DNA of 64,000 nt from Adiantum capillus-veneris (Eukaryota; Streptophyta; Polypodiopsida; Polypodiales; Pteridaceae). The first letter of the stretch is position 1, and the number at the start of each line of letters is the position of its first letter. The stretch covers positions 88,433,529 to 88,497,528 of the forward strand of contig CM043959.1 in assembly GCA_014529385.2 (NCBI GenBank), in the 5' to 3' direction. Made by a program: the position numbers and the translations under genes. The notes under the pieces are model-generated. The model made no database searches and was not told the DNA's origin. It was given only the letters and a program-made list of their open reading frames with translations. Below, in pieces: positions 50,679-63,252 of the stretch.

Positions 50679-51935
50679 TCATGGGTCATAAGCTAGGTCA
50701 AAATCCCCTACATCGTAGGGTAACATTAGATCCCATATAGCATTAGGTATCACTAGATACTGCCATATCCCATATGCAACTGGCTCATCTAATTGCTGAT
50801 CATCAATCACATGTAAAATCATTGGTAGTGCACCTTCACTCTCACTAATATCCCAATCATGTATATCTAAATACATCAAGTCTCTGGCAAAAATCTCTTC
50901 ATTAGGCTCGCAAGATGCATCAAAAAACAATTCTCTATCTTGTAGAGACTCAAAATCAAGTAGAGCATCATCCAAAAATTGCATAAGGTCATCATCACCT
51001 GCATTTGAACAAACTTGCTCATGCATGAATCTAAATTGATTGGGATCCTTAGCATCTGTATTTGAGAATCCTTCCAAAGCTTCACCAATAAGCACATAAG
51101 AGCTAGGTCCACCGCTTTAGAAGATTCCTCCATCCTGCACAACTCAAGCTGTTGTAAATTTTGACTTCTACATATGACATGCATACTAAATACATCTTGT
51201 GTAAATTGCTCTTCAAGTCTTTCACCCTCATCCAAATATCTTTGCATTTCTGTAGCACAAAGTTCAACATGCACATTGAAAATTTCATCTACTGCCCTGT
51301 CTGCATCATCGACACAATGAAACCAATCATATTCAACACAAAATGATTGCAATTCATTATGCACCCCCTTTGAATCAACATTTTGTAGATCTTTAAACAA
51401 ATAATCTTGCTTAACCAAGTCCTCAAAATCTGGTATATCCAAATTTAGTAAATATGGTAGACCAAAATCCATGGTCGTGCTGCTCTCAATTGTAGCCTTG
51501 CTTTGACCTATAACATCTATACCATCAATCAACTCTATGGTAGAATCTGTACCAGTATCATCAATCAACTCTATGGTAGAATCTATACCAAAGAAATTTT
51601 GCTCTAATTCTGAGTCAGTAGCAAAAGTATCAGTTGTAACCAAATCTTCATGCATGTGTACTTGAAAATGGTTGCACTCATTCACCTGCACAATTTCTTC
51701 TTGAGCTTTATCCACTTCATTGTTTTGATCCCTAATTATTTTCCTCCTGTACTGCATGTATAGGTTCTTTGTAAAATTCACCATGTGTATCTTGAGGCCG
51801 TAGAGCGTCACCCTCAAAGACTTCTACTTCATGCAAGGCATCTGCAAAACCCAACTTTTCAGACACATCTTTAACTATGTCTTCATCATTAGCTTGTAAG
51901 AAGGTAGCATCTTGTACAATACACTCATCAATCAC
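50679..51935 (-). pseudogene. Acidic coding remnants of element beta
   Basis: Overlapping minus-strand frames 51,935-51,732, 51,817-50,876 and 51,095-50,679 form one decayed acidic protein (TDSTIELIDD duplicated as TDSTIELIDG; LMQFLDDALLDFESLQDRELFFDASCEPNEEIFARDLMYLD). A duplication of 39 bp (ctctatggtagaatct.tacca) is seen at 51,531-51,595. There is no recognised domain; it may be the C-terminal part of a gag-derived polyprotein. Confidence 0.45.
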
Positions 51936-51998
51936 AACTTCTAATTTTGATCGTACTTGTCCTTGAATATCTACGTAGTTTGATAGACTTGGACTCTA

Positions 51999-52420
51999 TT
52001 ATTGATAGCTTGCATAATGCTCATAACTTACTTGTACAATAGCTTCTTTGAAATATTCCCAGTTGTCATTGCAGGATTTTGTAACCTCTTGAATCTGCTC
52101 CTTCAAATTTGAACTCACTAAATGCTCAAAGGATCTGATCATTAACTCTTTTGGTATCCCTCTTAACTTGGTTTCCAACTCATAACACTCTAGGTAGCCT
52201 TCTGGATCATATCCGTCAAAGACTCGCCTTTTGTCGTATACTGCATTTAAAACTGCATCCATTTGATTCTTCTTCTTCATGGTCTCCATTTCAAGCAAAG
52301 ATCCTTGAACCAATTGAAACATCTTTAAAAAATCTGGACCTGTTTACTTATCATCAAAACCATTTGCACTTAACTCTTCAATCAACTTCATCATTTGCTC
52401 TAAATTCTCCATATTTACCT
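51999..52420 (-). pseudogene. gag-like ORF of element beta
   Basis: Starts MENLEQMMKLIEELSANGFDDK at about 52,412, one in-frame TAA, then 52,322-51,999 with FDGYDPEGYLECYELETKLRGIPKELMIRSFEHLVSSNLKEQIQEV. The layout (helical N-terminus, 'F.G.DPEGYL' box, helical bundle) is that of a Ty3/gypsy gag, but different from the gag of the neighbouring element alpha. No zinc knuckle is left. Confidence 0.6.
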
Positions 52421-52984
52421 CCCACCACTGCTCAGCTTCGCATCGGGTTCACCAAATATGTCAAGGATAATGCGTTTGCGAGGTGAGCCGAGTCAGCACC
52501 GGGTTACTTGCTATGGGAAAAATAACAGACCAGATGCACTACACAAAGCAAATAGATTGAATAACACTTAAATGACTTAAAATTGGCACACTGAAAGCCT
52601 CAAGCTGGTAATGGTTAATTGAAGGTGAAATTTGATTACAAAAGTTGCCGCTAATGGCACTGATTGATAATTCCCGAGTAGCTAAGAGCTTAATCCTCCC
52701 AAAATCCACCCAAGAAGGTAAAATTCCCCCCTGGCTACACTTAGAAATCAGTTCCCCTCTACTTAGGTCAAGCGTGGAGAAGCCAAGATTTCCTTGCCCA
52801 AAGTCTACTTGGTAGAGAGTAAGAGATATCTCAATGTTGAGCTTTTTGTCCTGCTTCACATCTCCCACTTCACATCCTTGTTGGTATTTCCTTATTCAAT
52901 GCAAGGGGAAGCCATCAAACTCTTGCTTCATACCTTCATCGTCTTTATCACCTCCTTCTTGTTTTTCTTGAGAACTCTAATAAG

Positions 52985-53115
<131 letters not shown>

Positions 53116-53235
53116 ATCCTTCTCCCTTTTGCTTGCATCCTTTCGCTTAGCGAAGAGAGAGAGTGTGATTCCCTTAGCTCTTTCTCTCCCTCATATGCCT
53201 TTGTGACAAGGTGGGAGCTCGAGTTCTTAGAGCAA

Positions 53236-53360
<125 letters not shown>

Positions 53361-53929
53361 CTCCCTTTTGCTCCTTCCCTTATTTGCCGAGCTCCGACTC
53401 CCTGCTCCTCTTTCTCCACTTTTCCTTGCGGAGAACCCCTTTTCCAAGCGTTCCTCTCTCACCTTGTCGAGCTTCGCCTTCACCAAGCCTTCCTCCCCTT
53501 TTCTTCACCTTATCTTCCTTTCCTTCTTCTATTACCTCTTGTTACCCCTTATCTCTCCCACCTCTTATGTTTTCCTTTAAGAAAAATCCCTTCCCCCTAA
53601 GCAACAACGGCGCCGTCGTTGTTAGGGGCGCATGCTCAACTTTGAGGACGTGGTAGGTCGACTGTACGAACACCACCAAATCGCTTGGGAATGGCACGAG
53701 AGCGAGCATCCTAGCCTGCTGGTTGATTCTCGTTTCTAGATTGACGACTTCTAAGCTAAGTACGGCACAATGCGAGCTTCCTCCTCCTCCTTTGCTACCT
53801 CTTCCCTGCCTTCACGCCATCGCCCATTCATTTTTTTTTTCCCTTCCACCCTTAAGCTTCTTTTTAACTGTGTGGGCGGCCATCCCATTTGGGCGGGCGG
53901 CCAGTGGCACCAATGGGCTTGGACGACCA

Positions 53930-54250
53930 GTTTAAATGTCAACCTAGGTAATCCCAAGCATAACGTCACAAGCCCTTGGCTAATGATATCTCGTGAGATC
54001 TTTTGCCCATCTGAGAGTCTCCCAAATAGCCACATGCCTTCACGATGCAAGCATAGGATAATGCATTTTATGAAAGGCCTTCCTTTCGCATTCGGTAACA
54101 AAGCCAAAGATTCCTTGTCACAACCATACTGGGCATATCCACTAATCAACGTGTTCCAATAGACGACATTTTGAATTGAAATCTCATCAAGAACTTTATG
54201 TGCTTTCGTAACGGCACCACATTTGGTATACACATCGGCCAAAGCACTAC
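53930..54250 (-). pseudogene. PPR gene fragment inside LTR 2
   Basis: Minus-strand MADVYTKCGAVTKAHKVLDEISIQNVVYWNTLISGYAQYGCDKESL (54,242-54,110), then after a shift ALSYACIVKACGYLGDSQMGKRSHEISLAKGL. Same PLS-type repeats as in LTR 1 and 3, but less decayed in the first repeat. The LTR copies have diverged markedly here. Confidence 0.85.
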
Positions 54251-54926
54251 CAAGCTTCTATAATTGTTGACCTAAGCAGAGCCGAGCTCCACTTTTGCCT
54301 ATCAAGCACACCCAGCTACCAATGCACTGCAAGTGATGACATTCTGGACAAGATTCTCTTCGAGCACTTATTCTACTGCATTCAAAACCCTGGCTGAAGC
54401 TCAAAACCTCCACATGGAACAACGATTGAGGCAACCAAAGTGGTAAGGAACTGGCCCTTGTGGAACTTAAACTGCTAATATCTTACCAACCAGATCTCCT
54501 ATTGTCGGTTTGAAAAGACCAACACGCTCCAAAAAGTGAGCACTTCAGGCCCATGCATTCACTTCATTTCCGTCCCCTCAACTGCAGTTGCTCAATCCGG
54601 TATAGATCTACAATTGACTCAAAATTCAAACCGCCATAACTTTTTCATCATAGCTCCAATCGACGAGCCGTAAAGATAGGTCGATAGAGCACTTCAAGCA
54701 CCACAGTTCTAGATCATAATCTCCCATCTATGATTGCCTCAAGCATAATCATTTTTAGCATCATCAAGGCATTTGTTGGCCCTTTAAAGCCGCATCTATA
54801 CATTAACCATAAAAATTGGCCTGTTAACAAGCCCTCATCACTGCTTAGTAAATGTATAGGCTTCAAAGAAGCTTAACTTGAATTTGTTTGCTCTTTTTCC
54901 CATCATGGAAGTGGAACAACATGACA

Positions 54927-56981
54927 TCCACCCCCTCTGAACCTCCACCAACCGTGATCAACATAAATAGGCCATTTTTCTTTCTTGTGCAAGCTCTTTG
55001 CCATAAGATTGATTTATGACCCATGGTCCACAAGTGCTAAAACTGGCTCTTCAATGTCCCCAAGCTTCACAATGGTTTTTGTTGTTGCTGTGGCCTAATG
55101 AGTCCTAGAAAAGTTACTCCTGGGCACAACTTCCTCATCTCCATCGTCATTAAAATGAACATGCCATACCTTAGATATGACTGAATTTGAAACCACCACA
55201 ACCTTTGAATTTTAATCTTCAAATGCCTCTTCATAAGCATCCAAAATTGACTCAATGTGATGGATCATCTGGCTTTTAACCGCATAAGGTTCTTGCTCAC
55301 TTGGTATCTAACATTTCCTCTTGATAAGGTCAATAATCTCCTCCTGAAACTCACACTTGGCAATTCCCAAGATGTCACCCAACGTGAGCTCCACTTTACT
55401 ATTGAGAATGCACTCTTCAAAAACCTTCTTTAGATCTGTAGCCAATTCAATGTCACATTTCAACTTATAGGAAGGTACCTTGGGTTTACCTTGCTTATTA
55501 TCTTTGATGCCTCTTCCATTACCACTTCTGGAGTAGGTTTGGGAGCAGGCCCTTCATCTTGCTTACTGCTAGATCTGGTTGCTCTTTTTGATGTTCCTGC
55601 AATATCTTCATCTCTTTTGCGCTTCTCTTCTACCATGGATCCATTAGCTTGAGACCTGGAAATAAATGCATATACTAAAAGTGAATCTACTGGATCTGCC
55701 CATCTTGTAGTTTCCCTAATGCAATTCCCAACCTGACATAATTTTGCATGAGTCACTTTGCCTGCTTCTGTAGTCTTCAAAGCATAGGGCCACAAATAAC
55801 CTTTAGTTCTTGCACCTTCATCATCTGCATTATTGTATACCTGCAACCCATATGTAGCTGCTTCTATCATGGCAACATTATGCTATATTTTCTCTTCTAA
55901 CTTCCACCCCTCCCAAAATTCAAGCGGAACGGCTCACCTGTTGCTTTGAGATGAATTTTCTTGTCTTTCCAAAAGACAACATTTTTCTTGTAAGCTTTAT
56001 CAAAATCTTCACAGTCTTTGTGTTCATGATCTTTACTATCGCACCACATGCAGTGGTCATCCCAATCCTTGCGTGGACGTCGTTGCCTCGGTTCTGAAGT
56101 AGAACCTTTGGTGCCTACCCCTTCAAAATTAATTGCTTTCAGATTTAGATTTAATTCTTGTATGCCTTTGATAAACTTGTCAAGAACATGCTCTTCTAAT
56201 TTTTGTTTCCCAGAGGTTGACTTTTCCTTAATTTCTTCATTCGTTATCTCCATGGGATCAACCGCAATCAGCTTATTCACCCTCATTTGCCGCTTTACAA
56301 TCATGTTAACTGCTTCAAAAACCAGCTTCCAATCAGAGGTTCAACCCAATTCACCCGTTGAATCCTCAAGTAGATGCACCAAGCTCTTTTGAAGCTGTGG
56401 GTTAGTAGATTGGATAAATAACTCTACCCGTTCTGGTTTCAATGACCGCTGCTCTCCTGTAGATAGCTGCTCAAATTTCTTTTCAAATTCTTGTAGCATA
56501 TCTTGTGCAGATAAATCCTTGTTTTTCTACTAGATCCACTTCATAAAACTCTGCTTAGTTACCCTTTGAGAATCTTCAATGAAATACTCCTCCCGTAATG
56601 ACTTTTTAAAGTTTTGCCAATTTGGTCCTTGTGCAGCCTGTATCTCCCCAATTCGAGCCCTAAGCTCTTGCACGAGAATCAAGTGGAAACCTTCAACTGC
56701 TTCATGATCATCAATCTCATTATCCTCCATGGATTGCTTATAAACTTTGCAATATTTTAAAACATCTTGAGCTTTGAACCCCAACAATTTTTTTATTACT
56801 GCTTGTCGAGCTTTTCCTATCCGCTTATGCAAATTAAATTGATGTTGTGCAGTCTGTTGCTGTTCCATGTAGGCAACAAATTGTTGCATCATCTGCAGCA
56901 TCACCGCCTCCTGCGGTGTAGTCATCTTCCTCTACTAAATTTTCCCACCCCGGCTCAGTTTCGCGTCGGGTTCACCAAACA
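54927..56981 (-). mobile_element. Internal region of gag-PR element alpha
   Basis: Between LTR 2 and LTR 3, with PBS TGGTGAACCCGACGCGAA on the minus strand (56,960-56,977) and PPT at 54,927-54,941. It encodes gag and the start of PR, which runs into the PPT; RT, RH and IN are absent. It depends on another element for replication. Confidence 0.75.
55000..56925 (-). pseudogene. gag-protease of element alpha
   Basis: One minus-strand reading frame with several stops: 56,925-56,530 (gag N-terminus, QQFVAYMEQQQTAQHQFNLHKRIGKARQAVIKKL), 56,304-55,897 with a zinc knuckle (CMWCDSKDHEHKDC), 55,870-55,460, and 55,255-55,067. It ends with VKLGDIEEPVLALVDHGS, a stop, INLMAKSLHKKEKWPI (about 55,000-55,080), a retropepsin-type active site with DHGS in place of D(S/T)G. 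Only the N-terminal part of PR is present; the frame then reads into the polypurine tract. Confidence 0.75.
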
Positions 56982-57621
56982 TGTCGGGGGATATGTGTTC
57001 AAAACATCAGCTGGGAAGGCGCTGGGCCTCTGGCTCTGAGATTTGTGTGAGAAAAAAAGAACAACTGTTGAAAAAGGCTATGGCAACATCGTAAACTTCA
57101 ATTAATCAATCCAAGCTTTGAGTACATTCTGACCAATAGCCAAGGCGGGCTGTTAGCAGCATCGACACTTGGGTTCACTAAAATCTAGGAGTTTAGGCTC
57201 CCTTTACAATTACTCGGGCCGTTGACGGCTCCGTGAATTATAAGAAAGGATTAACTAAATCTAGGATGTTGTTGATGATCAAAATTTCCTCCGTGTTGGA
57301 TTTCCCTGCTTTGAATGTTGTTGAACTTTGTATATTTGCATTGCTTTCTCTTACCGAGCTCGAGAGAGAGAATTCCCTGTTTAGCTTTGAGAACGAGGGA
57401 AAGAGTTATCTCCTTGCTTATGTTCAAGAGCAAGAGAAAGACTTCCCTGCCTCTTCTCCCTCCTCCATCTTTCCTTCAGGTCCTTCTTGTTCATGCCTTG
57501 CCTCATGCAAGCCCTTCACGTTTTTATGCTTTGCTTTGTGAAATGCCTTGTTCCTCCTCACTTAACCACAAACCTTGGTTAGCCCTTCTTGATCTTCTCG
57601 ATCATGCCACAATTGTGTTGC

Positions 57622-57776
<155 letters not shown>

Positions 57777-57907
57777 ATTCGGCTCTCCTCCCTTCCTTTG
57801 GTACCTTCCTCCAAGCTCTCCCCACTCGAGATATTTTTTCACAGCTCGTTCCTCTCCTCCTTTTTGTTTCCTCCCATTTGCTTCCTCTCCTTCACGCAAT
57901 ATCGCTC

Positions 57908-57915
57908 CTTTTATA
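57908..57915 (-). promoter_or_regulatory. TATA box of LTR 3
   Basis: TATAAAAG on the minus strand. LTR 1 has a mutated counterpart near 48,525. Confidence 0.5.
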
Positions 57916-58249
57916 GCAATAACCTTCAAATCTCTTAAAATAGGCCCCTTTCCCCTATTTTAACAACAACGGCACCATCGTTATGGGAATAAGGGCTATG
58001 ATGTGGCAAGGGAACCATGGAGCAACACCGAACTTTCCAAGAGTAGGACCAAAACAACACGCGATGGTGTCCCAATCATTTTTTGTTTCATAAGCCAGGC
58101 CATTCGAGCACCACTGCGGCTCGCACGAGTTCATCTCCATCGCATCCCTGCTCGCTGCCACGCCATGTCCACCTCTCTTTTTCTTCCCCTTTTCACACAT
58201 TATGCTTTCTTTTTTAACTCAATGGGCGGCCATTTGGCCTTGGTGGCCT

Positions 58250-58680
58250 TGGGCAGACTTTGAGTATGGGCGGCCATCGTTTGGGCTCGTAGATGCACCA
58301 CATTTAGCATATATATTTGGCCAAGGCATGGCAAGGCAAGCCCTTCTCCAACAGTTCTTAACTAACAATATCATCGTGAATTTTGTTACCCACATTAATT
58401 TCTTTGACAGTGCCATACGCCTTCAATATGCAAGTATAAGTAATTTCATTTGGAGAGTTGTCCTCTCTTTGCATCTGCTCAAAATAGCCAGCTTCCTAGC
58501 CCTGCCTTAGTTGGGTATATCGCACGATCGTTGCATTCCAATAGACGACATTCCGGACACGAAGCTCTTTAAAACCTTAGGTGCTTCCGTATGGGCACCA
58601 CATTTAATATATTTAACTTCAAAAGCAATTGTGTCCATTAGCCGTCGACATGCAACATAACTCAAGCATTGACAAGTGTG
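58250..58680 (-). pseudogene. PPR gene fragment inside LTR 3
   Basis: The minus strand holds KYIKCGAHTEAPKVLKSF, then the same NVV.WNA..-type repeat in another frame and NIYAKCGAS near 58,300. It is homologous to the fragment in LTR 1, with partly different stops and shifts, so both decayed independently from one captured sequence. Confidence 0.8.
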
Positions 58681-59288
58681 ACATATTTTCCCAAAATTCC
58701 CCTGTTGAAGCCCAAAATTCCTAGATGGCACACCAACCGAGCCAACCGACCTGGCACGGAAGTGGCCCTCGACAAAATTTAATCTGGCGATATCTTGGTA
58801 ACCGTAGTTTTGATTGCTGATCTAAAAAGACCAATGCACTCCACAAAGTGAGCACTTTAGCCCCGTCCGCTCAGCTGCAGTTTCCCAATCCGGTACGGAT
58901 CTGCATCAACTCAAACTTTAAACTACCATAACTTCTTCACCGTAGCTCCAATCGACAAGTCGTAAAGGCAAGCCAGTAGAGCACTTCAAGAATTGTAGTT
59001 ATAGATCATAATCTCCCATTTGTGCTCTCTTCAATCATACTCATTTTTAGCATCATTAACGCATCTATTGGCCCTTTTAAGCCGCATTTGGCATACATTA
59101 ATCATAAAACTAGCTTGTTAGGAAGCCCTAAACACTGATCATTAATTAGGTAAGCTTCAATTAAGCTCAATGTGCATCTTTTTTGTATCTTTCTTAGCAT
59201 GGGAGCAGAGCTGCATGACAGTGTTGGATGGATGGACCAACTGTCTGAAGAAGCTGCTCCATCGATGTGATGCTTACCAATCCTAGAA

Positions 59289-59463
59289 GCCATTGACACC
59301 TCTTTAAAAGAGAAAGCCAGTGATTATCTTGCAAGGATATATGAGCGTGCCATAGAAAAGGTAGGTGGGCCAAAGAATGTGATTGCAATTGTCACAGATA
59401 ATGCATCCAATTACAAGGCTGCAACAACAGGAAGAGCTCATAGCACGCTTGCCACTCTCAAGG
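59289..59463 (+). pseudogene. DUF659/hAT-like transposase exon
   Basis: Reads AIDTSLKEKASDYLARIYERAIEKVGGPKNVIAIVTDNASNYKAA. This is the 'VTDNASNY.AA' core of DUF659, part of the RNase H-like catalytic fold of hAT transposases. The segment is bounded by ...TCCTAG before and AAG|GTGGGTAA after, which look like splice acceptor and donor. No other exon with certain homology was found nearby. It may be the remains of the transposase that moved TIR-C, or a separate fragment. Confidence 0.75.
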
Positions 59464-59479
59464 TGGGTAATTACATTGC

Positions 59480-60230
59480 TTAAAAAATCTGTTTTGTTTT
59501 GCTCTTGTGGCACTGACATGCACTTCAAGAGTCGTTTACAAGTATGACACATAGAGTAGATATCCATGGATTTATTCCAGGGAGGCAGATTATTAGTTAT
59601 GCATTCTGGGGCAGCCCATGGAAAATATCTCTCGCTCTGCTTTCTAGTTTCTATTTGCAAGTTGCGGAGAGGAGGAAAGAATGTCGTCGTTTTGGTCTTT
59701 GTACATGATCTCCAATCCACAATGCCTGCATAGACCCCTTCTGTCCAAAGTGAAGCATCATGTTGCGGGAGTGAAGGTCATTGTGGAGACAGTCGTGCAC
59801 ATGTAGATACTTTAGGGTCTAAAGTAGAGCATTTATTATCTGCAAAATGTTATTTTGGAACAGCTCTATTGTTCCTTTAGTGGTTACATAATCACGACAG
59901 GTTGACTGCCATCTGTAGTGCACTCTCTTATCCACTGCTCTACATGGCCGCCGTTCCAAAAATGTGAAATGAAAATCAGACACTCTATGTGGCGGACCAT
60001 AGCAAGTGGATAAATAATACCGCAATGAGCTATGTCCAAAATTGTGGCTTCATCCATGACTTGCTAATCTATTGTGGGTCCATGCAAGTGGAGTTTGAAG
60101 ATCTTTGCCGCATAGAGTGGCTCTTTAAATGTAGGATGTGTGACACCTACACGCTTCACGTGTGCCCATCTTCCTTCTCCCAGCTGCGGAGCCTGTATGT
60201 TGAAGATGGTCGTTTTTTGCAAAAGATATA
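59480..60230 (-). pseudogene. Protein kinase gene fragment carried by TIR-C
   Basis: Read from 60,230 downwards on the minus strand: LGEGRWAHVKRV (glycine loop, about 60,150-60,186), YAAKIF (the invariant Lys, about 60,105), FWNGGHVEQWIRE, then after stops YLHVHDCLHNDLHSRNMMLHF (catalytic loop, HND for HRD, 59,763-59,786), LWIGDHV (DFG position reads GDH), and PWAAPECI (APE, 59,601-59,621) followed by PPWNKSMDIYSM. The order and spacing of kinase subdomains are right, but stops and shifts make it a pseudogene. The family is unassigned. Confidence 0.8.
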
Positions 60231-60339
60231 ATACAGGGGGGAGCTGAGATTGATTGAGAGCAAGAGTGGCACTAGTAGTAGACTCTATTCTAATTGTAGT
60301 TTTGTCATATTTACACAAAGTCACCTATTGATGAGTGGC

Positions 60340-61070
60340 ATATCTATGGATCAGAAAGTACAAGAGCAAGGCGTGTCATGCTAAGATGAAGAGGGCATAG
60401 GTATGCATCTCTCCACTCTTAGGTAGACAAATGTATCTCTCATATTTCTATGTAGTAAGAACGATGGTATGACTTAATCCAATCCCCGATGAAGTGTGTG
60501 GAACTCACGACACAAACATCAACATACAATCTAACAATCTCAAATGCAGGCCAAATATCTTATGTATCTACATCCAAGAAAACACCAAGTCATCTAGTGA
60601 TTGAACAATGACGTGTATTTGGAATTCAAAACACAAGAGTAAACAGTGTGTCACACAGAAATGAAGAGAGCATAAACTATGTATCTCTCCACTCTCTATT
60701 TGACTAACAGAACTCTTGTGTTTCTACGTGATAAAAACGATGATTTGAGCTGATCTAAAATTGAGAAACCTATAGGTCACTCTGAAGTGAGAGGTGTAGC
60801 ATCATGCGTACTGCACTCCACGAGTCGACCACTAAATTCAAACTCAGCTTTCTGGTGAGAGATAAGACTACTGCACCACATGAGTGAGAATCTAAGTCTG
60901 TCCTAAAACTCTTCTCTGTAGTGAGCCAAGTGGTTGCACAACACGAGAAAAGTGACTAATGTCTACCCACTTCTGGATTGAGCCGGATGGCTACACACCA
61001 CGAAGTGGCCTATAACCTACAAGCCAACTCTGTGGTGAGAGAAAAACAACTGCACCACACGATTATGGCA
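60340..61070. repeat. Degenerate internal repeats at the right of TIR-C
   Basis: 60,340-60,480 and 60,605-60,760 share 'caagag.aa...gtgtca..c..a.atgaagag.gcata..tatg.atctctccact' and 'acgatg.t.tgac/ct.atc'. 60,780-61,070 has about five degenerate units of roughly 60 bp with 'gtgagagataa.act..tgcaccaca.ga'. No coding was seen. Confidence 0.6.
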
Positions 61071-61339
61071 CAACACACAAAAACAAGTGAGAGAAAAAAA
61101 AGTAGCTTCAAAATTATACCTCAATCTTTAGCTGTCTGCTGCTCCTTCTGCAATCACTGGTTTTGATCGAAACCGACGGGGCTTATATAAATATTTTTTT
61201 GATTGTAAGATTTTTCGATTGAAAAATATTTCGATAAAAAAGGAATAAAATGGCTATTCAATGATTATAGGGGATTTTCGCGTATAATGACGTTTAATAC
61301 ATATTTTTTTTGGTACGGACGTATAACTGCAACACAGAC

Positions 61340-61345
61340 GAACAC
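61340..61345. repeat. Right target-site duplication of TIR-C (GAACAC)
   Basis: Pairs with 47,041-47,046. Confidence 0.9.
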
Positions 61346-61870
61346 ATCGTAGAATCCTTTTAAAAAATTAGACAAGTCTAACTCTTCTTGATTCCTACCA
61401 TTTACATTTGATGAAACATTAGGACCTTTTAGGGACTCTTTGACAAAAATCATGTACGCAGAAACTAAGCTCTTCATTGATTTATCAAAAGCAAGAGAAT
61501 TTACAAGTGGTATAGTATGACCAGACTGACTAGCATCTATATACATGTGCTTTTCCCTGTAGGTAAAGTAGATTCTCCTTTTAGGGAACTTCATGTTGGT
61601 AGCCATGCGGTTGAACCATGGTGCCCCTAGGATAGCATCCTCATGTTGGAAAGGAAAGATGAAAAAGTTTTCTTTGTCGACATAGCTTTGGACATGAAGC
61701 CTCAACTTCCCAATCGAGGGAGTAACGGAGGCTTGCTGTCCCTTGCAAGCGGTGTCGGCTGTTGTAGTATCTCCCATCTCGAAAGCTTGAATGCCCAATT
61801 TGGTGGCCAAATCCATTTATATGAAGTTGTAAGTAGAGCTAGGGTCAAACAAGATGAAGGCATCATGCTC
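61346..61870 (-). pseudogene. Chr-B aspartic protease
   Basis: 61,816 downwards reads MDLATKLGIQAFEMGD...IFPFQHEDAILGAPWF, then LKGFYDVF just before the TIR-C insertion. Immediately upstream, HDAFILFDPSSTYNFI and a stop occupy the place of the usual D(S/T)GATHNFI active site, so the catalytic triad reads DPS and is probably dead. It continues, after TIR-C, into the RT at 47,040. Confidence 0.82.
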
Positions 61871-63252
61871 CCTTACCTTTCCCCAAGCATAGGAGAGAGG
61901 TGATCCTTTGTAATGAGCATCCTTGTTTGGAGCTTTGATGGTGGAAGCTCTAGGAGTCTCATTGCATGCATTTCTCTTGGGGCAAGAATGATAGCGATGT
62001 CCTTGCTCCCCACACTTGAAACATTTATGGTTCTTGCGAAAAGCTTCAAGCTCTTTAGGAGAGAGTTTGTTTTTACCTTTGTAAACTCCCTTCTCCTTGG
62101 ACAGATTGTTGTTGTTGGAATTACCTTGGGAAGAATTTTGGGCATTGGTTTTTCCTTTGCATCACTTTTGTCTTTGTTTTCCATGGGCTTGACATTCCGT
62201 CTAGCCCCTTGTTGGAAATTGATGCGCGAAGCAACCATGGTATGGTGGACTACTTTGGTGATAGAACTAGGCCGTTGAGAGTTGACGTACTCTGCCATCT
62301 CTTTAGGTAGTCTTGCACAAAATTGTTGCTTTTGCTTGGTGAAGTCTATCTCTTGAAAGACAGTAGCCTTGAGATGTAAATCTCAAAACTTGTCTAAATA
62401 TTTGTGGATAGACTTATGAGAAAGAAGCTTCAAACTGTGCCATTTGGTAAGCACTTTGTCCTTTGCATCGCTTGCAAGGAATTGCTTCATAATGGAAACT
62501 TGTAGAGTTTTTCATGTCTTAGGGGCTTCGCTGTTTCCACGAAGGCTAGCCCACCATTAACAAGCCAATTTTTGGAAATGCATACCTACATGGCATACCG
62601 CATCAAATTGATGGATGAAGGCCAATACATTGTCGGTAGCACCAAAGGTACCATCATAGGTGAGAAAAGAGATACTCTTTTCTCCCTCTTTGAACTTCTT
62701 GAGCTTTTGTGACCTTCACCATGCTGGGTATGATTTGTGATTTCCTCCCTTCTTGTATACTCTGGGAGAATAGTCATAGCTTTCGTTGGAAGAGGAGGAA
62801 TGTGAAGAGGGTGACCTCTTTCTTGCCCTTTTCTTCCTTTTTTCCTCTCTTCCCTATCGAAGTGACGAGGAGAAGGACTGTGTTGAACGTTTTCTATTGG
62901 GAGGAGTTGGCGACTGTCTAGACCGCCATCTTTGTGGAGCCACATCTTTAGAGGAACTTAGAGATTCATTACTTTATTGTTCTTTGGATTCCTCCTCTTG
63001 TATGGGAGAGAGTCTTCTTTTGCGGGTCTCATCAAGAGGCCACCTAAGCTCTTTCTCCTCTGGGAGAGGAAGGAAAATCCCATAAGCACGAAGTTGTTGA
63101 GTAACTTCGGCTTGCAAAGCAGGGTTGCCCATAGCTTGTTGCAACCTAGTAACAAGATAATTGACAAACATGGGCGCATCATCATTAGCACCTTCATGTG
63201 CAAAATCAAAGTTATCAATGTTCATTCTACTCTCTTGGTTATTGTCAACCAT
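61871..63252 (-). pseudogene. Chr-B gag with zinc knuckle
   Basis: Starts MVDNNQESRMNIDNFDFAHEG at 63,252. 62,945-62,586 covers the middle; the capsid segment at 62,300-62,580 has LHLKATVFQEIDFTKQKQQFCARLPKEMAEYVN. A CX2CX4HX4C knuckle (CFKCGEQGHRYHSC) lies at about 62,000-62,040. At least three frameshifts and several stops interrupt it. Confidence 0.82.

Larger units (their letters stand above)
49876..52458 (-). mobile_element. Internal region of gag-only element beta
   Basis: Between LTR 1 and LTR 2. PBS on the minus strand TGGTGAACCCGATGCGAAG (52,436-52,454), gag-like ORF, acidic ORFs, then PPT at 49,876. No PR, RT, RH or IN is present. 49,900-50,670 shows no coding. It is a non-autonomous element of the TR-GAG or LARD type. 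Confidence 0.7.
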
